Assembly: GCA_963701675.1 (NCBI GenBank)
Contig: OY969623.1
Location: 5,456,001 to 5,520,000, forward strand
DNA length: 64,000 nt
Direction: 5' to 3'
Source: G963701675 sp963701675
GTDB taxonomy: Bacteria; Planctomycetota; Planctomycetia; Gemmatales; Gemmataceae
Part shown: piece after piece, positions 1 through 7,686 of the stretch
How positions within the stretch are numbered: position 1 is the stretch's first letter
How the letters are laid out: each line of letters opens with the position of its first letter
Notes under the pieces: model-generated
Databases searched by the model: none
Told to the model about the DNA's origin: nothing
The model's input: only the letters and a program-made list of their open reading frames with translations
Position numbers and translations under genes: made by a program

Positions 1-1137
1 AGTTGAATACCGGTCCGCCGGATGATGAGCCAAAGCTTTGTGAATAATTGTCTCCAGCTCGGTGGGCACGGCCGGGTTGCGCTTCCGTACCGAAACCGGC
101 TCATCACGCTCGATTTGCCGCAACAGGGCATTTCGATCATGTCCATCGTGAATCGGGCGCCGGGTCAAGAGTTCGTACAGCGTGGCGCCGAGTCCGTAAA
201 CGTCGGTGCGCTGGTCGACGAGTGCATGCGGCCCCAGTGCCTGTTCAGGGCTGATGTACCTCAACGTGCCGACCACGTCGCCGCTCTGCGTCAGGCCGAC
301 TTCCCGGTGAAATCGAGCCAAGCCGAAATCGGCAACCCACAACTGTCCGCGCCCGTCTACCAGCAGATTCGCCGGTTTGACATCGCGATGCACGATGCCT
401 TGCTGATGGGCATACTCGAGTGCTTCGGCCGCCTGGACTCCGAGTTGGGCCACGCTACGGAAAAAGTTCGGACTTCCGGACGTGCGCTCCGTCAACATGC
501 GACCGATAGGTTCCGAAACGGTCTCCGCGGCCGGGCAAGGCGGAGTGGTGGGCGATGGGCGATCGTTGGGTTGTGGAGTCTGATGAGCCAGCTCCGCGGT
601 CAAAGCAGCGAGCGACTGGCCATCGACAAACTGCATCGCGTAATAATGCACACCACGCTCACAACCGACGGCATAGACGGCGACGATGTTCTGGTGCAAG
701 AGATGGGCGGCCGCTTGTGCTTCTTGCTTAAAGCGCTGAAGTTGCCGCGGTTCAACCGCGGCGGCGAAGGGAAGCACTTTCAACGCGACCCGCCGGCCGA
801 GCGACACCTGCTCCGCCTCGTAGACGACGCCCATGCCGCCCCGGCCGACTTCACGCAAGATTCGATAATCGCCCAGTTGGCCGACCGCCCCTTCACCCAA
901 GTCCCCAGGGGAAGTAGGGGACTGGGTGCGGGACGTGGTGCTTCGTAATAACGTCGAACGCATGACCCGCAACGCGGGCAACACCTGGCCCAAGATCGCG
1001 GCGATCTGTGGATGCTGCTCGGCGTATTCCTCAACTTGCGGATCTTCGCCGCGCTCTAAGCGCTCGAGGAATTCGTCGGCCACCTGGCCGACGAGCGAGT
1101 CCATATTTGCAGTTTCAGAAACAGCGATGTCACTCAT
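1..1137 (-). CDS. Hanks-type Ser/Thr protein kinase, C-terminus cut by window edge
   Basis: The frame is open on the minus strand from the ATG at 1137 to base 1, giving 379 visible codons; the C-terminus is outside the window. Residues 1-85 form an acidic N-terminal region. The kinase domain starts near residue 90 with the glycine loop GRGGMGVVYEA (about 99-109), the ATP-anchoring lysine in VALKVL (about 120), the catalytic loop HRDVKPANLL (250-259) and DFGLARF (270-276), so all key catalytic residues are present. A proline/threonine-rich insert at about 185-220 interrupts the middle of the domain. The start codon overlaps the stop of the upstream sigma factor gene by an ATGA junction, which implies translational coupling. 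Sigma-factor/kinase pairs of this kind are a known planctomycete arrangement. The substrate is unknown. Confidence 0.93.
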   Translation of the reverse strand, partial: MSDIAVSETANMDSLVGQVADEFLERLERGEDPQVEEYAEQHPQIAAILGQVLPALRVMRSTLLRSTTSRTQSPTSPGDLGEGAVGQLGDYRILREVGRGGMGVVYEAEQVSLGRRVALKVLPFAAAVEPRQLQRFKQEAQAAAHLLHQNIVAVYAVGCERGVHYYAMQFVDGQSLAALTAELAHQTPQPNDRPSPTTPPCPAAETVSEPIGRMLTERTSGSPNFFRSVAQLGVQAAEALEYAHQQGIVHRDVKPANLLVDGRGQLWVADFGLARFHREVGLTQSGDVVGTLRYISPEQALGPHALVDQRTDVYGLGATLYELLTRRPIHDGHDRNALLRQIERDEPVSVRKRNPAVPTELETIIHKALAHHPADRYST

Positions 1138-1766
1138 ACGTCCGCCTCTCCTACACCCTCCGCGGCAAGGTGGCGATGCAGTCGAACCAAGGCCCGGCCA
1201 TAGCGCTTGCTGACACTGGCCGCATCCAAATCGATGATGGCCCCGATCTCTGGATTGGACAGGCCGTCAAACGTACGCATGATGAGAATCTCCCGATCGC
1301 TGTCCGGCAAACTTGCCAACGCCTGCCGAACACGCTCAGCAAGTTCTCGTCGTGCAAATTGCCGGCTCGCGGTCGAACCGGCCATAAGCCCTTTTGCCAA
1401 CATCAAGGAGGAACGATCCGGCAGTTGAACTTCGCGTCGCACCGATCGTCGCTCAGCCGTGAGATGCTGACGGTGGATGGTCAACGTTCGCTCGTACGCC
1501 GTCTTCCACAGCCACAATCGAAACGGCATGGGCTTTCGTTCAAGGTAGTCACCCAAACGCCGGTAAACTTCCAATTGCGTCTCCTGCACCACGTCCGAGA
1601 CATCGACACGCGCCATCAACCGTAGATCGAGGCAGCGCTCGACGATCCGGCGTAAGTACGGCCGGTGTTCCCGAAGCAGTTCATCCAGGGCCTGGCGATT
1701 TCCGTTCCGAACTTGCTCGAGGAGATGATCGGTTTCAGATTGGTCGCGATCACTCACGTCATCCAT
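1134..1766 (-). CDS. RNA polymerase ECF-type sigma factor
   Basis: A 210-residue sigma-70 family protein, the right length for an ECF sigma factor. Region 2 lies at about residues 15-85 (DVSDVVQETQLEVYRRL, then FRLWLWKTAYERTL). Region 4 is at about 150-205 with LPDSDREILIMRTFDGLS and a helix-turn-helix including EIGAIIDLDAASVSKRYGRA. A longer frame reaches 1856, but residues before the methionine at 1766 do not look like sigma factor, so 1766 was chosen. It is coupled to the downstream Ser/Thr kinase (stop and start overlap by 4 nt), so the two are probably produced together and may act in one signalling path. The kinase may control this sigma factor; that is inference from context. Confidence 0.92.
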   Translation of the reverse strand: MDDVSDRDQSETDHLLEQVRNGNRQALDELLREHRPYLRRIVERCLDLRLMARVDVSDVVQETQLEVYRRLGDYLERKPMPFRLWLWKTAYERTLTIHRQHLTAERRSVRREVQLPDRSSLMLAKGLMAGSTASRQFARRELAERVRQALASLPDSDREILIMRTFDGLSNPEIGAIIDLDAASVSKRYGRALVRLHRHLAAEGVGEADV

Positions 1767-1876
1767 TGTGCCCCAACATGACACCTGCACGCCAGCGAAA
1801 AGATTGACAGGTGTAGTAAGAAAATGTAGGCAAATCTTGTGAAGACGCGCTCGCAAAGGTCATTAGGGAATTGAAT

Positions 1877-2353
1877 ATGCGTTCAACAGTTCTCTTGGCT
1901 GCCTTTCTGCTTCTTGCATCAGGTTGCAACAAGAAACCGATCCGGCAGATCACCGATGTTCCAGACGATGATCCGCGTATGATTGCTGCCATTCAGGAGG
2001 CACGCGACAGCGCAAGCACCTTCGCAGCGGTTTTGGATTCCCCCAAACCTTCGCAGTCGGGATTCGCCCTGAAAATGCGATTCTCTGACGGCGATGCAAC
2101 CGAACACATGTGGCTGACTTCGGTTTCTTTTGATGGCAAATTGTTCCACGGAACCGTCGGAAACGTGCCGGAAAAGCTGAAGAACGTCAAAATGGGTCAA
2201 CGAGCTTCAGTCGACCCATCGAAGATTTCTGATTGGATGTACATCGACAATAGGAAATTAGTCGGTGGCTATACTACCAGGGTTGTGTACGCACTCCTTA
2301 CACAGGAAGAGCGCATGGAGTTTGATAGGACAGCGCCGTTCGTTATAGACTAA
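1877..2353 (+). CDS. DUF2314 domain lipoprotein
   Basis: A 158-residue predicted lipoprotein. It starts with a short signal peptide and a lipobox LLASGC near residue 17, so the mature protein should be membrane-anchored through a lipidated cysteine. Residues about 60-145 resemble the DUF2314/YegJ-type domain: DGDATEHMWL, then KISDWMYIDNRKLVGGYTTR. The function of that family is not known. The start was set at the ATG at 1877 because AGGGA lies 7 nt upstream; a TTG two codons earlier is also in frame. It diverges from the sigma factor/kinase operon and stands alone before the next gene group. Confidence 0.8.
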   Translation: MRSTVLLAAFLLLASGCNKKPIRQITDVPDDDPRMIAAIQEARDSASTFAAVLDSPKPSQSGFALKMRFSDGDATEHMWLTSVSFDGKLFHGTVGNVPEKLKNVKMGQRASVDPSKISDWMYIDNRKLVGGYTTRVVYALLTQEERMEFDRTAPFVID

Positions 2354-2442
2354 CCTCGCCTTCACATTGACCCCACACGCCAAAGCTTTTATCATCACGT
2401 CAGTTAGATCAAACTTTGGCTATGCGACGGAGTGACGGCCGC

Positions 2443-3195
2443 ATGAAAGCGGAACATCGAAAAGACTTGAATACCAACGTTCTCGCCGACCGGATGGGCC
2501 GGCTCGTTCAGGGCGTGAAGTCCGGATCGGGCGGGAAGTCGGCCATCGTTTGGGTCATTGGCGGACTTGCCGTGGCGACACTGATCGGCTGGTACATTGC
2601 CAATATCGCCGGGGCTCGCGGCGGCGCGGCGTGGGTCCAAATCAACAACAGTGCAGGGTCGCCGCCGGCCTTGGAGGCCGTCAGCTTGGACCACGCCGGC
2701 ACCATTGCGGCCCGAACCGCGCAATTTCAGCGTGCCCGCATTCTGTTGCGTCTCGGACTGTCTTCGATTTATTCAAATGTGGGGCGGCTGCCGTCACTCG
2801 ACGCCCATGATCAGGCGCAATCTGACTCCGTTGAGAATCTGCAGACGGCTCGGAAGATCTTCGACAAAATGATCTCGGAGTGTTACGAAGATCCCGTATT
2901 GCAACAGGAAGCATTGATGGGAGCCGCGAAGGCCGAGGAAGCGCTTGTCGGCGTTCCGAAAGCCGATAACGCGGATGAAGGAATCGGCAGCCTCGACACC
3001 GCCCTGTCACTTTATGCGCGGCTTCGAGACACGTATCCCACCACCGAACTCGGCAAAGAAGCCGCCGCACGATGCACTGACCTCGAAGTTAATCGCACCG
3101 CGGTGGTGCGGTTCTATGACGACTTTCGAAAGTCGGCGAAGTCAAGCAGCCCGTTCATGAGTCCCTTTTCACCTCAGCGCGAATCGAATCCATGA
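2443..3195 (+). CDS. Membrane-anchored TPR-like protein of unknown function
   Basis: A 250-residue protein with a single membrane helix at about residues 33-52 (AIVWVIGGLAVATLIGWYIA) and a long helical extracytoplasmic part with tetratricopeptide-like helices at about 90-220. The N-terminal style MKAEHRKDLNTNVLADRMG is one I associate with planctomycete anchored repeat proteins of this type, which supports the start at 2443 over TTG/ATG codons at 2416 and 2422. The stop overlaps the start of the pseudouridine synthase gene (ATGA), so the two are coupled. A role as a scaffold at the membrane is only inferred from architecture. Confidence 0.72.
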   Translation: MKAEHRKDLNTNVLADRMGRLVQGVKSGSGGKSAIVWVIGGLAVATLIGWYIANIAGARGGAAWVQINNSAGSPPALEAVSLDHAGTIAARTAQFQRARILLRLGLSSIYSNVGRLPSLDAHDQAQSDSVENLQTARKIFDKMISECYEDPVLQQEALMGAAKAEEALVGVPKADNADEGIGSLDTALSLYARLRDTYPTTELGKEAAARCTDLEVNRTAVVRFYDDFRKSAKSSSPFMSPFSPQRESNP

Positions 3196-4211
3196 CCGAT
3201 GGGCCCCCGGTGATTCTTCCTTGCGCGGGCAAAGCCATCGATTTGACGGCCCACCCGAAAACCGAAGGCATTCGACTCGACCAATACCTGGTGAGCGTCT
3301 TTCCCGGTTACAGTCGATCGGTGTTCCAGCGGGCCATCGACGCTGCCAACGTTACCATCAATGGATCGCTTGCCAAGTCGAGCTCGAAGGTGAAGAGCGG
3401 GGACACTATTCATCTTGAGTTGCCGGCGCCGACGCGCGACATCGCCGAGCCGGAGGACATCCCGCTCACGATACTTTACGAGGATGAATTCCTGGTCGTT
3501 ATCGACAAGCCGCCGGACATGGTGGTCCATCCGGCCAAGGGACATTGGAGCGGAACGCTGGTGAATGCCTTGCAGTTCCATTTCGGCGAGCTTAGCAATC
3601 TCAATGGTGAGTATCGGCCAGGGATCGTCCATCGACTCGACCGTGACACGACCGGCGCGATTCTCATTGCGAAGGACGAACAAACTCATCGCGATCTAGG
3701 CCTCCAGTTCGAAAACCGAAAGACGTTCAAGGAATACCTAGCGATTACGTTGGGTGTGCTCGACCGAGATAGCGACTACATCGAACGCCGAATCGGCCAT
3801 CACAAGCACGATCGCATAAAGATGATCGCCACCGACGACGAAGATGACGGCAAGGAAGCATGCAGTTATTATGAGGTCATCGAGCGCTTCCGCGGCTTTA
3901 CCTTTTGTCGGATACAGCCACGCACCGGCCGCACGCACCAGATTCGAGTGCATCTGGCCAGCTTGGGTTGCCCAGTCCTAGCGGACAAGACTTACGGCGG
4001 CCGCGACTGCCTGCGGTTGTCGGACATTGCCTCGAGTCTCAATCCGGCCGAAGACGAGGTTCTGATGGCTCGGCAAGCGCTGCATGCAGCCCGACTTCGC
4101 TTTCAGCACCCGCGACTTGGCCGCATGATTGAAGCCGAAGCGCCGTTGCCGGCGGATTTTGAACAAACACTGGCCGCGCTTCGCCGACACCGCCCCATTG
4201 CCCGTTCATGA
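3192..4211 (+). CDS. RluA-family 23S rRNA pseudouridine synthase
   Basis: A 339-residue RNA-uridine isomerase. An S4-type RNA-binding domain is at about residues 25-85 (IRLDQYLVSVFPGYSRS). The catalytic domain follows, with the RluA-family signature HRLDRDTTGAILIAKD at about 147-162; the aspartate in HRLDRDTTG is the expected catalytic residue. Near residue 245, RTGRTHQIRVHLASLGCPVL is another family-typical block. An S4 domain together with this length fits RluC/RluD-type enzymes that modify large-subunit rRNA in the cytoplasm; the exact target uridines cannot be told from sequence. It begins inside the stop of the preceding gene. Confidence 0.92.
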   Translation: MTDGPPVILPCAGKAIDLTAHPKTEGIRLDQYLVSVFPGYSRSVFQRAIDAANVTINGSLAKSSSKVKSGDTIHLELPAPTRDIAEPEDIPLTILYEDEFLVVIDKPPDMVVHPAKGHWSGTLVNALQFHFGELSNLNGEYRPGIVHRLDRDTTGAILIAKDEQTHRDLGLQFENRKTFKEYLAITLGVLDRDSDYIERRIGHHKHDRIKMIATDDEDDGKEACSYYEVIERFRGFTFCRIQPRTGRTHQIRVHLASLGCPVLADKTYGGRDCLRLSDIASSLNPAEDEVLMARQALHAARLRFQHPRLGRMIEAEAPLPADFEQTLAALRRHRPIARS

Positions 4212-4235
4212 TTATGGGGCTTATCTAGCCGTCAA

Positions 4236-5623
4236 ATGTCCACGGAGGGACGTTCGGTGACCCCAACAACTGCCACGGATAAATCATGCTTTCCGCCTCC
4301 CGGCCGCTGGGAGATGCGCGGCGTTTACGTCCTTATCGCCACGGTATTCGCCTTCGCTTTCGCTGTCGAGATGCGCTCCGCGTTCATGGCCCGGCGCATG
4401 ACGGACCTCGGCGTTTATCTCCGCGCCGCTTGGGCGGTCCGATCCGGCGAGAACATTTATGAAGTTACGGACACCAATAATTGGCATTACAACTATCCGC
4501 CTTTGTTTGCGATTCTGATGATGCCGCTCGCCGAGGCGCCCGCCGGCGTCGATGGGGCCGCGTCACTACCGTTCACCGTGTCGGTGCTCGTCTGGTACGC
4601 ATTCGGCATCGCTTGCTTGATTGTTGCCGTTCATGTCCTGGCGACCGCGCTGGAGAGGCACTCGCTTAAGACCGAAGTGCCGACGCGTAGTCGCCGCTGG
4701 TGGTCGCTACGTCTCATTCCGATTCTTGCCTGTCTGATCCCCGTTGCGCATACGCTCATGCGCGGTCAAGTGAATCTGCTCCTCTTGGCACTCTTTTGCA
4801 TCGCCCTCGCCGCCTTGATTCGCGGTCAACACATGGCGCGGGCTTTTGGCTGGCGGGCGCCATTTGCCTCAAGGTCATTCCCGCATTCCTGCTGTTAGTG
4901 CCGTTGTGGCGACGTGATTATCGTTGCCTCGCGGGGACGGCCGTCGGGCTTTTGATCGGCTTGTTCATCATTCCCGCAGCCGTCTTTGGAGTGCCGAAGA
5001 CCGTAAGCTATTACCGACAGTATGATCAGATTCTGCTGCGCCCGGGCCTCGGCGGCGGAAACGACGAATCGCGATCCACGGAGTTGCTCGGCGCCACCAC
5101 CAACGATAGCCAGTCCATCATGTCGGCGATCCATAATTCGATCTATCCGGATCGAGACGCCCGTCCCCTGTACGCGAGTTCCACCGTTCATTGGGCACAC
5201 CGGTTGATTGCGGTCTTGCTGACAGGGTTGACCCTGATCGCGGCACGTTGGTCGAGGACGAAGGATGCAATCAACACGGTGTTGTTGTTCGGGGCTTTGA
5301 CCATGGTGATGCTCCTGATAAGTCCCGTGTGTCATATGCACTACTTCGCCGTTGCGTTGCCGCTGATCATGGGATTGGTCGCCATGACCTTGGAACAGGC
5401 TGGGCCGCCTCATCGAATCGGCGTGGGTCTGACGCTCACGTTTGGTGTGTTTTTCCTCACGATGGCGCTGCCCCATCTGCCGGGGCTGCAGATGCTGCGA
5501 GACCGTGGCTTGGGAATGTGTGGCGGGTTGTTGGTCTGGATGATTGGATGTGGCTGCCTGTGGAAACAAGCGCGACGGAGGCCAGCCACCATGCCGGCAA
5601 CTGGTGAGAGAATGGCCGCGTAG
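4236..5623 (+). pseudogene. GT87/DUF2029-type membrane glycosyltransferase with a frameshift
   Basis: Two consecutive frames together give one polytopic membrane protein. The first frame (4236-4898) carries the N-terminal helices and the DLGVYLRAAWAVRSGENIY / YNYPPLFAILMMPL / LMRGQVNLLLLALF blocks typical of GT87 mannosyltransferase-like proteins. The second frame (entered near 4840, ending 5623) continues with GFWLAGAICLKVIPAFLLLV and further helices. The switch corresponds to one missing base in the GGG run at 4840-4842; restoring a G gives a continuous reading. The family transfers sugars from polyprenyl carriers on the outer face of the membrane. A GTG at 4257 with GGAGGG 6 nt upstream is a better-supported start than the ATG at 4236. 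This is either a sequencing indel or a recent pseudogene. Confidence 0.75.
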
Positions 5624-5632
5624 GCGCCGTGC

Positions 5633-6214
5633 TTAGACGCCTAGCGCCTTCTTTAACGTGGCAATTTGCTCGGCCATGGGGCGCGGCGGAGTCGGGCTTT
5701 TCTCGCCGAGCCGTCCTTGGATTTGAATCCAAATTGCCACCGGGCCCGGCCCGTTCAACGCCTCGGCGGCGCCTTCCTTCCATTTCGTTAGCGTGTCGAA
5801 CGCATAAACACGACTGATTCCCGCCGCGCGCGCCATCATCCCGAAATCGACTCGGCCGGCGCCCGCTGTTGGTTGGCCGCCGGTCACTTCGTACATACCG
5901 TTGTCGAATACGAGCAGATACAACGGAACTCGATGGTTAGCCACCGTGACTAGGCTGCCAAGGTTCATCAACATGCTGCCGTCGCCGTTAAGCACGATGA
6001 CGCCGCGCTCGGGTTTCGCCAACGCAAGCCCGAGGCCCAGATCGGGTGCTTGTCCCATGGCCGACGGAATGTAATGAAAATCGAGCGGCGATTGCGAAAT
6101 CTGCTGCCAGATCGCGATGGATGCCATCGTGGTGATTACGACGCGGTCACCGCGAACCCCGGCCACCACTTCCAATGCTTCTCGCAACGACGGTCTGGAG
6201 CGATTCGGATCCAT
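5633..6214 (-). CDS. TPP-dependent decarboxylase beta subunit (sulfopyruvate/phosphonopyruvate type)
   Basis: A 193-residue protein corresponding to the pyrophosphate-binding half of a thiamine-diphosphate enzyme. The TPP motif begins with GDGSMLMNLGSL at about residues 76-87 and is followed by VFDNGMYEVTGG. Size and layout match the split ComE-type sulfopyruvate decarboxylase subunit or the C-terminal half of phosphonopyruvate decarboxylase. The expected reaction is decarboxylation of a 3-sulfo- or 3-phosphono-pyruvate to the aldehyde. It follows its alpha partner by 6 nt, so they should form one complex. No coenzyme M or phosphonate genes are nearby, so the substrate remains open. Confidence 0.8.
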   Translation of the reverse strand: MDPNRSRPSLREALEVVAGVRGDRVVITTMASIAIWQQISQSPLDFHYIPSAMGQAPDLGLGLALAKPERGVIVLNGDGSMLMNLGSLVTVANHRVPLYLLVFDNGMYEVTGGQPTAGAGRVDFGMMARAAGISRVYAFDTLTKWKEGAAEALNGPGPVAIWIQIQGRLGEKSPTPPRPMAEQIATLKKALGV

Positions 6215-6220
6215 GGGAAT

Positions 6221-6703
6221 TTACTCGGGTATCAAGACCGCGCCGGGGCGGCGCTCGGCTTGGGCTTGGCGGTAGGCATTGCCGATGTCGTTCGCGGTCG
6301 AATCAGGGTTAAGCCAAACGTATGGGAGGCGCCATGCGGCGAGAATCGGCTCGGTAAACACCGGGCAGGTATCGAAGGTCCCTTGCTTTTGGTGTGCAAG
6401 GTAGCTGCGAACGCCGATCACTAGAAAGAGCGGTAACTTGAGATCGTGCACGACATTTCGGAGTGCATCGCCGGCTTCGAATAGGCCGGTGCACTGAATC
6501 ACGACGATCGGCTGCTTGCCGCCTAAGAGCAGTCCCGCCGCGACGGCCATCGCTTCGCCTTCGCGGCAAACGCGGACCAGTTGCACTTCCCCGCTCGAAC
6601 GTAAAGCTTCTTCCCAAGTCCCGACTTCCGAGTCTGGAAGCCAAACAACGTGTGTGACGCCGCGTTCCTTCAGAACGCCAACGAGTGAATGTCCGTCGAT
6701 CAT
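6221..6703 (-). CDS. TPP-dependent decarboxylase alpha subunit (sulfopyruvate/phosphonopyruvate type)
   Basis: A 160-residue protein equivalent to the pyrimidine-binding half of a TPP enzyme. The visible parts are GVLKERGVTHVVWLPDSEVG near the N-terminus, a CREGEAMAVAAGLLLGGKQP block at about 45-65 (the glutamate is the expected TPP-activating residue) and QCTGLFEAGDALRNVV. This matches ComD-type subunits. The start at 6703 was preferred because the longer frame to 6751 would overlap the end of the cytochrome gene and does not look conserved. It is encoded directly upstream of the beta subunit. Confidence 0.8.
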   Translation of the reverse strand: MIDGHSLVGVLKERGVTHVVWLPDSEVGTWEEALRSSGEVQLVRVCREGEAMAVAAGLLLGGKQPIVVIQCTGLFEAGDALRNVVHDLKLPLFLVIGVRSYLAHQKQGTFDTCPVFTEPILAAWRLPYVWLNPDSTANDIGNAYRQAQAERRPGAVLIPE

Positions 6704-6717
6704 GTGTCCCACGATTC

Positions 6718-7128
6718 TTAGTCCCGGTGCGCCTTGTGGCATGCCGTGCACAGGTTGGTCAGCTTTGTATGGGCGGAGAGCGCTCCCGCCTTGTCCTTCT
6801 TCTGGACCGCATCGTTAAATGTCTTCGCCGCGTCGCCGTAATCTTTGGTCAACTTGGCCCACGATGTTGCGTCCCCTTTGGGCGGCGCCTGGGCGTCCTT
6901 CAGTTCGCCGGCCAACGTCAGGTATTCCTTCGCCTGCGGCTGAATCTCTAACCATTTGGGATTGGCTTGCTGAACATCACGTTTCATGGTGATGAACGGA
7001 GCATTCGCGCCTTTGTTGATCTTCATCATGATTTCCTTGACGCTCTTGGCAGCGGGAGGGTTCGCCAAGACCAAACCGCCTGCAAGCAACACGCCGACTA
7101 CCATTGCTGAACGCGCGATTCCGACCAT
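6718..7128 (-). CDS. Small periplasmic cytochrome c (c-prime-like)
   Basis: A 136-residue exported haem protein. An N-terminal signal peptide (MVGIARSAMVVGVLLAGGLV) is followed by a helical domain, and the haem-binding CTACH lies near the C-terminus at about residues 128-132. A C-terminal CxxCH on a four-helix protein of this size is the layout of cytochrome c-prime-like proteins. GGAGG sits 7 nt before the ATG. It lies 14 nt upstream of the decarboxylase subunits on the same strand, but no functional tie is evident. Electron transfer in the periplasm is expected; the partner is unknown. Confidence 0.85.
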   Translation of the reverse strand: MVGIARSAMVVGVLLAGGLVLANPPAAKSVKEIMMKINKGANAPFITMKRDVQQANPKWLEIQPQAKEYLTLAGELKDAQAPPKGDATSWAKLTKDYGDAAKTFNDAVQKKDKAGALSAHTKLTNLCTACHKAHRD

Positions 7129-7182
7129 TCGTGGCCCTCCGGTAATAGGAACATCCAGAAATAACGCGTGCGGAGAATTTTG

Positions 7183-7686
7183 TCAATTTCTAGGAATGTT
7201 TGGACTTAGCTGTATGGAGGCGAGTTCGTTTCGGCCAATGCTGTTCGCCGCGGCGATCAAATCGGAAAGCGATAATCCCATGAATATTGGACTGTCGGCC
7301 GCGACGCTCCGAAACAGCTCGGCGGCACGGCGAGAGTGGCTGATAACGCCCTCCGCCCGGCCTTCTCGCATTTTCACTCCGGCCGCGGCGAGCTTGATAA
7401 GTCCTTTCAGAAATCGCGCCGCTGTCCCCTCACGCTGGCAAACTTTCCAAATCGACTCCCACGATTCATGCGCTTCCCAGTAATAACCATAGTTGAAAAG
7501 GTCGATGCCGTAGAGGTACGGCTTACAAGTTGTCCAGTCTTGCGGAAGCGGCTCTGCAACCACCGTATGGGCCTTCCCGAAACTGTGGCCACGTGGATCG
7601 CTTGTCGGATGCGGCAGCCCCGTGCCGGGAATATAGGCGTAAGGCGGCAAGGCGATCTCAGGCGCGAGCCGCACTGGATGGTTCAT
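7183..7686 (-). CDS. DUF309 family protein
   Basis: A 167-residue protein with the DUF309 signature FNYGYYWEAHESWESIWKVC at about residues 65-84, then RFLKGLIKLAAAGVKMREGR. The family is helical, with conserved histidine and glutamate residues, and has no firmly known activity. The start at 7686 was chosen because it overlaps the stop of the upstream VWA gene as ATGA; the longer frame to 7722 would run into that gene. It is the last gene of the ATPase-VWA-DUF309 operon. Confidence 0.85.
   Translation of the reverse strand: MNHPVRLAPEIALPPYAYIPGTGLPHPTSDPRGHSFGKAHTVVAEPLPQDWTTCKPYLYGIDLFNYGYYWEAHESWESIWKVCQREGTAARFLKGLIKLAAAGVKMREGRAEGVISHSRRAAELFRSVAADSPIFMGLSLSDLIAAANSIGRNELASIQLSPNIPRN

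Noticed and set aside
22..948. Long plus-strand frame opposite the kinase
   Set aside because: The opposite strand carries a full kinase signature (HRDVKPAN, DFGLAR); this frame is its antisense shadow.
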